A stretch of DNA of 64,000 nt, from NCBI GenBank assembly GCA_040255405.1, contig JBDZUX010000009.1, positions 1 to 64,000 on the forward strand, given 5' to 3'. The notes beneath the pieces are model-generated. The model worked only from the letters and a program-made list of their open reading frames with translations. It was not told where the DNA came from and searched no databases. This document shows, piece after piece, positions 60,007 through 64,000 of this stretch (position 1 is its first letter; every line of letters starts with the position of its first letter). The position numbers and the translations under genes are program-made. This DNA is from 66-474 sp040255405. GTDB lineage: Bacteria > Pseudomonadota > Gammaproteobacteria > Xanthomonadales > Rhodanobacteraceae.

Positions 60007-60374
60007 CGACGTTCTCCCGATCCGGCGCGCCGAGCGTAATCATCCCCCCATGGACCAACAATAGGCCAAAGGTACCGTGCAGCAAGCGTGCAGGCCCGGG
60101 GTTGCGCCGCGAATCCCGACGACAGCCGCTCGGCAACGGGCAAGATCCCGGCGGCGCGCCTGTGACACCATTGCGTGGCGATCCAGCACGATCGCGGCCA
60201 CGCCGCATCGATCAGCGCACGGGCGGCCAGCGCCCCGACAATGCCGGCCCTGCGCCGACCACTTCGCGTTCGATGTCATTCGAACAGCGGTGGGCAGTGG
60301 CGCAGCAATCCATTGCGCACCGTCCACCACGGATAACCGCCCTTCACCTCCATGGTTCAGAATCCACGGCGGCG
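60007..60374. other. Intergenic region; nothing recognised
   Basis: 368 bp between the permease stop and the DoxX-like gene start. It contains several short inverted repeats but no gene with a ribosome site and no RNA that I can name. It probably holds the DoxX-like gene promoter. Confidence 0.5.
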
Positions 60375-61801
60375 TCAAGCGCCGCGGCTGCCTGTGCTCC
60401 CCGCAAGTTGCGACGACGGCACGCCGCTGCGCTCGCCCCAGTAGTAGACGGCCAGCGCCATGCCGGCGACCAGGACGGAATCCCATGGCCCTTCGATGAA
60501 GCGCGCGCCGCCGAACGTTCCGAGCCACGAGGCAATCAGCATCAACGCATAGAAGCCCATCAGCCACAGCGATGCGCGGACGTCGCGCGCAAGTTGATCG
60601 CGCTGCGTCGACCGCCGCGCAACATGGGCCACGTATACCGCGTACAGCACGACCTGCAATCCCAACAGCCACGACACCGTGCCCCAGCCGGACCAGTACA
60701 CGATCAGCGCCGCGACGATGAACGAGAGCGGACCCAGCACCGCGAAACCGCGCACGCGGAACGGGCGCGGCATGTCGGGCGCGGTGCGGCGCAACGCCGC
60801 GGTGGTGACGGGCGCGACGGCGTAGCTCAGCACCAGCGCAGCGGACACCACGTTGATCATCGCAGACCACGAGGGGAACGGCAGCGTCCAGAAGATCGAC
60901 AGCGCCAGCGTCAGCCACAGCGCGGGGCGCGGTATGCCGGATCGGGCATCGACGTTCGTGAACAACTTGAAGAAGGTGCCGCCGCGCGCCCAGCCGTACA
61001 CCACGCGCGGGGTCGCGTTCATGTAGATGTTGCCGCAGCCGCTGGGCGAAATGACGGCGTCGCACACCACCAGGAACGACAGCCATCCGATTCCGAGCGC
61101 GATCGCGATGTCGTGGAACGGCAGCGCGAACAGCTTGTCGATGCCCTTCCAGCCGTGCGCGACCATCGTGGCCGGTACGCTGCCGAGAAATGCGATCTGC
61201 AGCAGCAGGTAGATGCCCGTCGACAACACCACCGACAGGACCAGCGCGATCGGGATGTTGCGCTGCGGATTGCGCACTTCACCTGCCACCGAGACGATCG
61301 GCGTCAGGCCGAGATACGCGAAGATGATGCCACCGGCGGATATGGCGCCGGCAATGCCTGAGAATCCGAACGGCGCGAAACCGTGCGCGGTGAAGTTGCC
61401 TCCATGGAAGAACCACAACAGCACCACGATGACCGTCAGCGGTACCACGAACTTGAACACGCTGACGAGGTTGTTGGCGCGCGCGAAGGTCTTGACGCTG
61501 TAGTAATTCAGCAGGAAGAAAACCAGGAGCAGCGCAAGCTGCACCAGCCATCCGAGCGGCGTGGGCGACTGCGATCCCGCCTGCGTAAGTTGCGGGAACC
61601 AGGCCGACGCGTACTGGCGGCAGGCGGTCACCTCGATCGCGATCAGGCTGGAAAACGCGATCAGCGTAATCAGGCCCATCAAGAAGCCGAGCAGGGAGCC
61701 ATGCGAATACACCGGGTAGCGCACCACGCCACCCGAGTGCGGCAATGCGGCACCGAGTTCGCAATACACCAGGCCCAGGAGCAGCACCGCGGCGCCGCCG
61801 A
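60375..61801 (-). CDS. APC-superfamily amino acid permease (5' end lost in the assembly gap)
   Basis: About 475 readable codons of a 12-helix amino acid/proton symporter. The visible part begins inside helix 2 (VLLLGLVYCELGAALPHSGG). It continues with VVRYPVYSHGSLLGFLMGLI, which resembles YveA-type aspartate/proton symporters, and a NPQRNIPIAL loop after helix 6 typical of APC. The first helix with the substrate-binding Gly-rich kink (about 50 residues) lies in the N run. A GTG at 61921 overlapping the amidohydrolase stop (GTGA), followed by the residues IGTSG, could be the true start. It is not in frame across exactly 100 N, consistent with a placeholder gap. Substrate is probably an acidic or neutral amino acid. 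Confidence 0.85.
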
Positions 61802-61901
61802 NNNNNNNNNNNNNNNNNNNNNNNNNNNNNNNNNNNNNNNNNNNNNNNNNNNNNNNNNNNNNNNNNNNNNNNNNNNNNNNNNNNNNNNNNNNNNNNNNNN
61901 N
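61802..61901. other. Assembly gap (100 N)
   Basis: Exactly 100 N, the usual placeholder for a scaffold gap of unknown size. It interrupts the 5' end of the permease gene. Confidence 0.98.
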
Positions 61902-61917
61902 ATCCCGGACGTGCCGA

Positions 61918-63273
61918 TCACTTCGATACCGCCGCTTGCGCCATCGGCTGCGCCGCCGGCGGCTGCTTGTAGATCACCCCGCCCTTCATCACGAACGGCA
62001 CGTGTTCGATCGCGGTGATGTCCTTCGTTGGATCGCCCTGCACCGCGATGATGTCGGCGTCGAGCCCGGGTTTCAGTTCACCAAACCGGTCCTGCTGGCG
62101 GAGGATCTTCGCGTCTACCGCGGTCGCGGCCAGCAGCGCCTGCGCGGGACGCATGCCGTCTTTCACCATCAGTTCCACTTCCTTGTAGTTGGTGCCGTGC
62201 TTGAATACGCCGACGTCGCTGCCGCAGCCGATGGTGACGCCAGCCTGCATCGCGAGCTTGAATGCGTTCTGCGAGGCTTTCATTTCGTCGTTGGGCGGAT
62301 CGCCCGGTTTCCAGTCATCGAAGTATTCGGCGTACGCGACGACCGCTTCCAACGTCGGCAGGTAGGCGACGTTGTGCTTGGCCATCATCTCGAACACTTC
62401 CCTGGTGCCGTTGAACCCGTGCTCGATGGTGTCCACACCCGCGAGGATCGAGCGGCGCATCCCTTCCGGCGTAGTCGAGTGCACCGATACCGGCAGGCCC
62501 AGCGAATGCGCGGCTTCCACGCCTGCGTTCAATTCTTCCTGGGTGAAGGTCGGCACCGAACCGTGCGATTTGCCGCAGTGGTAGTCGGCGTAGATCTTGA
62601 TCCAGTCCGCGCCGTGGCCGGCCTGGTCGCGCACCGCCGCGATCATCTCGGGTACGCCCGCGACGGGAATGCCGCCTTGCGGAATCGTCATGTCGGCGCG
62701 GAAACCCATCGGCCCGGGACCATAGCAATCCTTGGCCACCGTCGCGCGCGTGGCGACGAACAGGTGCGGGCCGGGAATCAGGCCATCATGGATCGCCTTC
62801 TGCACCTGCACGTCGGCATAACCCGCGCCTTCGGTGCCGAGATCGCGCAGCGTGGTGAATCCGGCCATCAGCGTGCCGCGCACGTGGTCGACCGCCTCGA
62901 TGGTGCGATAAGCCAGCGGTTCCTTCAGCACCTGGTCGTTCCATAGCGTCTCGTTGTACGGATGCAGGAAGATGTGCGAGTGTGCGTCGATCAGGCCCGG
63001 AAGCAGCGTGGTGCCGGGCAGGTCGATCACCTGTGCATTGGCGGGCACATTGAGGGAATCCCGCGGCCCGACCGCGGCGATCCTGTCACCCTCGACCAGC
63101 ACCACCCAGCCCGGGTGCGTGGCTTCGTTGCGCGCGTCGAATACCCGATCGGCGGCAAGCACATACACCCCCGTCTTGGCTTGCGGATCGGGCGTTGGCG
63201 CAGGCGGTGCAGCGCACGCCAGGATAGCGACCATCAGCGCGGTGAATGCGATCATGACTTTCCGCATGGACAT
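61918..63273 (-). CDS. Exported amidohydrolase/imidazolonepropionase-like metallohydrolase (lipoprotein)
   Basis: A 451-residue amidohydrolase-superfamily enzyme. The signal ends in a lipobox-like ILAC (Cys20). The beta-sandwich part (VIDLPGTTLLPGLIDAHSH) gives the first two metal histidines, His98 and His100. A lysine (WIKIYADYH), then SVHSTTPEG, DTIEHGF and the late Asp in IGCGSDVGVF complete the metal site. It is related to Xaa-Pro/prolidase-type (Sgx9260-like) dipeptidases acting in the periplasm. GGAGGGG precedes ATG 63273. Its stop overlaps a GTG that may begin the permease gene; peptidase plus amino acid permease would fit uptake of the released amino acid. Confidence 0.88.
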   Translation of the reverse strand: MSMRKVMIAFTALMVAILACAAPPAPTPDPQAKTGVYVLAADRVFDARNEATHPGWVVLVEGDRIAAVGPRDSLNVPANAQVIDLPGTTLLPGLIDAHSHIFLHPYNETLWNDQVLKEPLAYRTIEAVDHVRGTLMAGFTTLRDLGTEGAGYADVQVQKAIHDGLIPGPHLFVATRATVAKDCYGPGPMGFRADMTIPQGGIPVAGVPEMIAAVRDQAGHGADWIKIYADYHCGKSHGSVPTFTQEELNAGVEAAHSLGLPVSVHSTTPEGMRRSILAGVDTIEHGFNGTREVFEMMAKHNVAYLPTLEAVVAYAEYFDDWKPGDPPNDEMKASQNAFKLAMQAGVTIGCGSDVGVFKHGTNYKEVELMVKDGMRPAQALLAATAVDAKILRQQDRFGELKPGLDADIIAVQGDPTKDITAIEHVPFVMKGGVIYKQPPAAQPMAQAAVSK

Positions 63274-63398
63274 GGCGCCCCTCCGCTCCGAACAAGACTC
63301 GGAGCCTACACCCGCGCCGCGACTTGCGCGAAGCGCGCGACCGGCCAATACTCGCCCGCGGTTGCACCCATTACCCCGCAACCTCAGGAGGGAAAGTC

Positions 63399-63905
63399 AT
63401 GATCAGGGCACTACTGACCATCGCGATCGGCGTCTTTCTGGCTGCACCGGCTTTCGCGAGCGGCACGCACGCGTCGAACAAATCGATCAAGCACGGCGAA
63501 TTCCTGGTGAATTACGGCGGCTGCCAGGACTGCCACACCCCCGGCTGGGCAGAGGCTGGTGGCCAGGCGCCAAAGGACGCGCTGCTGACCGGCGGCGGCA
63601 TGAACTTCCAGGGGCCGTGGGGCACCACCTACGCGCCCAACCTGCGGCTGCTCGTGCAGACGCTGACCGCGAAAGAATGGATCGCCAAGCTGCGGTCCCT
63701 GAAGGCACGTCCGGCCATGCCGTATTGGACGTTCCGCTACCTGTCGGACAAGGACCTCACCGACATGTACGCGTACATCCATGCGCTGGGACCGGCAGGC
63801 AAACCCGTGCACGACTGGGTGCCGCCCGGACAGGATGCGCCCGCGCCGTACCTGAAACTGGTGCTGCCGGCGCCGCCGGCGGTAGTGCACGCCGACGCAC
63901 ATTGA
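63399..63905 (+). CDS. Exported monoheme c-type cytochrome
   Basis: A 168-residue periplasmic cytochrome. The signal peptide is 1 to about 20 (APAFA), the heme site is CQDCH at 42-46 (NYGGCQDCHTPG), and the likely axial Met is in ARPAMPYWTF. The style resembles the cytochrome c domains found with membrane dehydrogenases or as stand-alone electron carriers. AGGAGG lies 7 nt upstream of ATG 63399, a strong ribosome site. It is divergent from the amidohydrolase. It could be an electron donor to the CuA oxidase encoded elsewhere in the window, but this is speculative. Confidence 0.88.
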   Translation: MIRALLTIAIGVFLAAPAFASGTHASNKSIKHGEFLVNYGGCQDCHTPGWAEAGGQAPKDALLTGGGMNFQGPWGTTYAPNLRLLVQTLTAKEWIAKLRSLKARPAMPYWTFRYLSDKDLTDMYAYIHALGPAGKPVHDWVPPGQDAPAPYLKLVLPAPPAVVHADAH

Positions 63906-64000
63906 CGCCGACCGGCGCCGCACACGCGGCGCCGATCGCGCCCACTCCGCGGGTTGTCTGGCCGGCGCGCGTGTCCGATACTTGCAGCCTTTCGCGCGAA

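Noticed and set aside
61679..61972. Open frames running through the N run
   Set aside because: They depend on translating N as sense codons across a gap of unknown length.

Overview
The window is high-GC chromosomal DNA, densely packed with genes, from a gammaproteobacterium. It is most likely Xanthomonadales/Lysobacterales, and probably Rhodanobacteraceae. This rests on the gene families and their order: a SUF iron-sulfur operon headed by an Rrf2-type regulator and trailed by a Rieske ferredoxin, the fimV-truA-trpF block, the rnhA-dnaQ / gloB-mltD block, a divergent ppsR/ppsA pair and high-GC autotransporters. No rRNA, tRNA, CRISPR array or transposase was found. One run of exactly 100 N (61802-61901) is a scaffold gap, so this is draft or metagenome-derived sequence.

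Layout. 0.1-6.4 kb: rhomboid protease, M20 peptidase, small helix-hairpin-helix protein, SET protein, HutD-like cupin and a TctD/TctE-like two-component pair. 6.5-13 kb (minus): rrf2-sufB-sufC-sufD-sufS-GNAT-Rieske. 13-20 kb (minus): accD, then a respiratory cassette (small membrane protein, SCO, heme-copper oxidase subunit I, CuA/cytochrome c subunit II), then trpA and trpB with a divergent LysR gene. 21-30 kb (minus): JmjC-type oxygenase, trpF, truA, fimV, coiled-coil protein, asd, aroC, GNAT, prmB. 30-39 kb: psd, an unknown gene, a PP2C phosphatase, the dnaQ-rnhA-methyltransferase block, gloB-mltD, fabI, metG. 39-49 kb: secreted phosphoesterase, secreted cyclophilin and two tandem autotransporters. 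49-64 kb: ppsR/ppsA, M1 peptidase, beta-lactamase-fold hydrolase, CBS protein, PLP enzyme, a gene-decay scar, DoxX-like protein, an APC permease broken by the gap, amidohydrolase and cytochrome c.

Points of interest. The oxidase subunit I keeps all six metal-ligand histidines but has Asn where oxygen reductases carry the cross-linked active-site Tyr, so it may be an NO-reductase-like enzyme. The two autotransporters share about 1475 bp of seemingly identical 3' sequence, while their passengers are unrelated: one is a subtilisin, the other a beta-strand-repeat adhesin type. Several families of small palindromic repeats are scattered through the window. Some are translated inside sufS and metG, and some supply stop codons. 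A palindrome lies over the -10 box of the suf regulator promoter.
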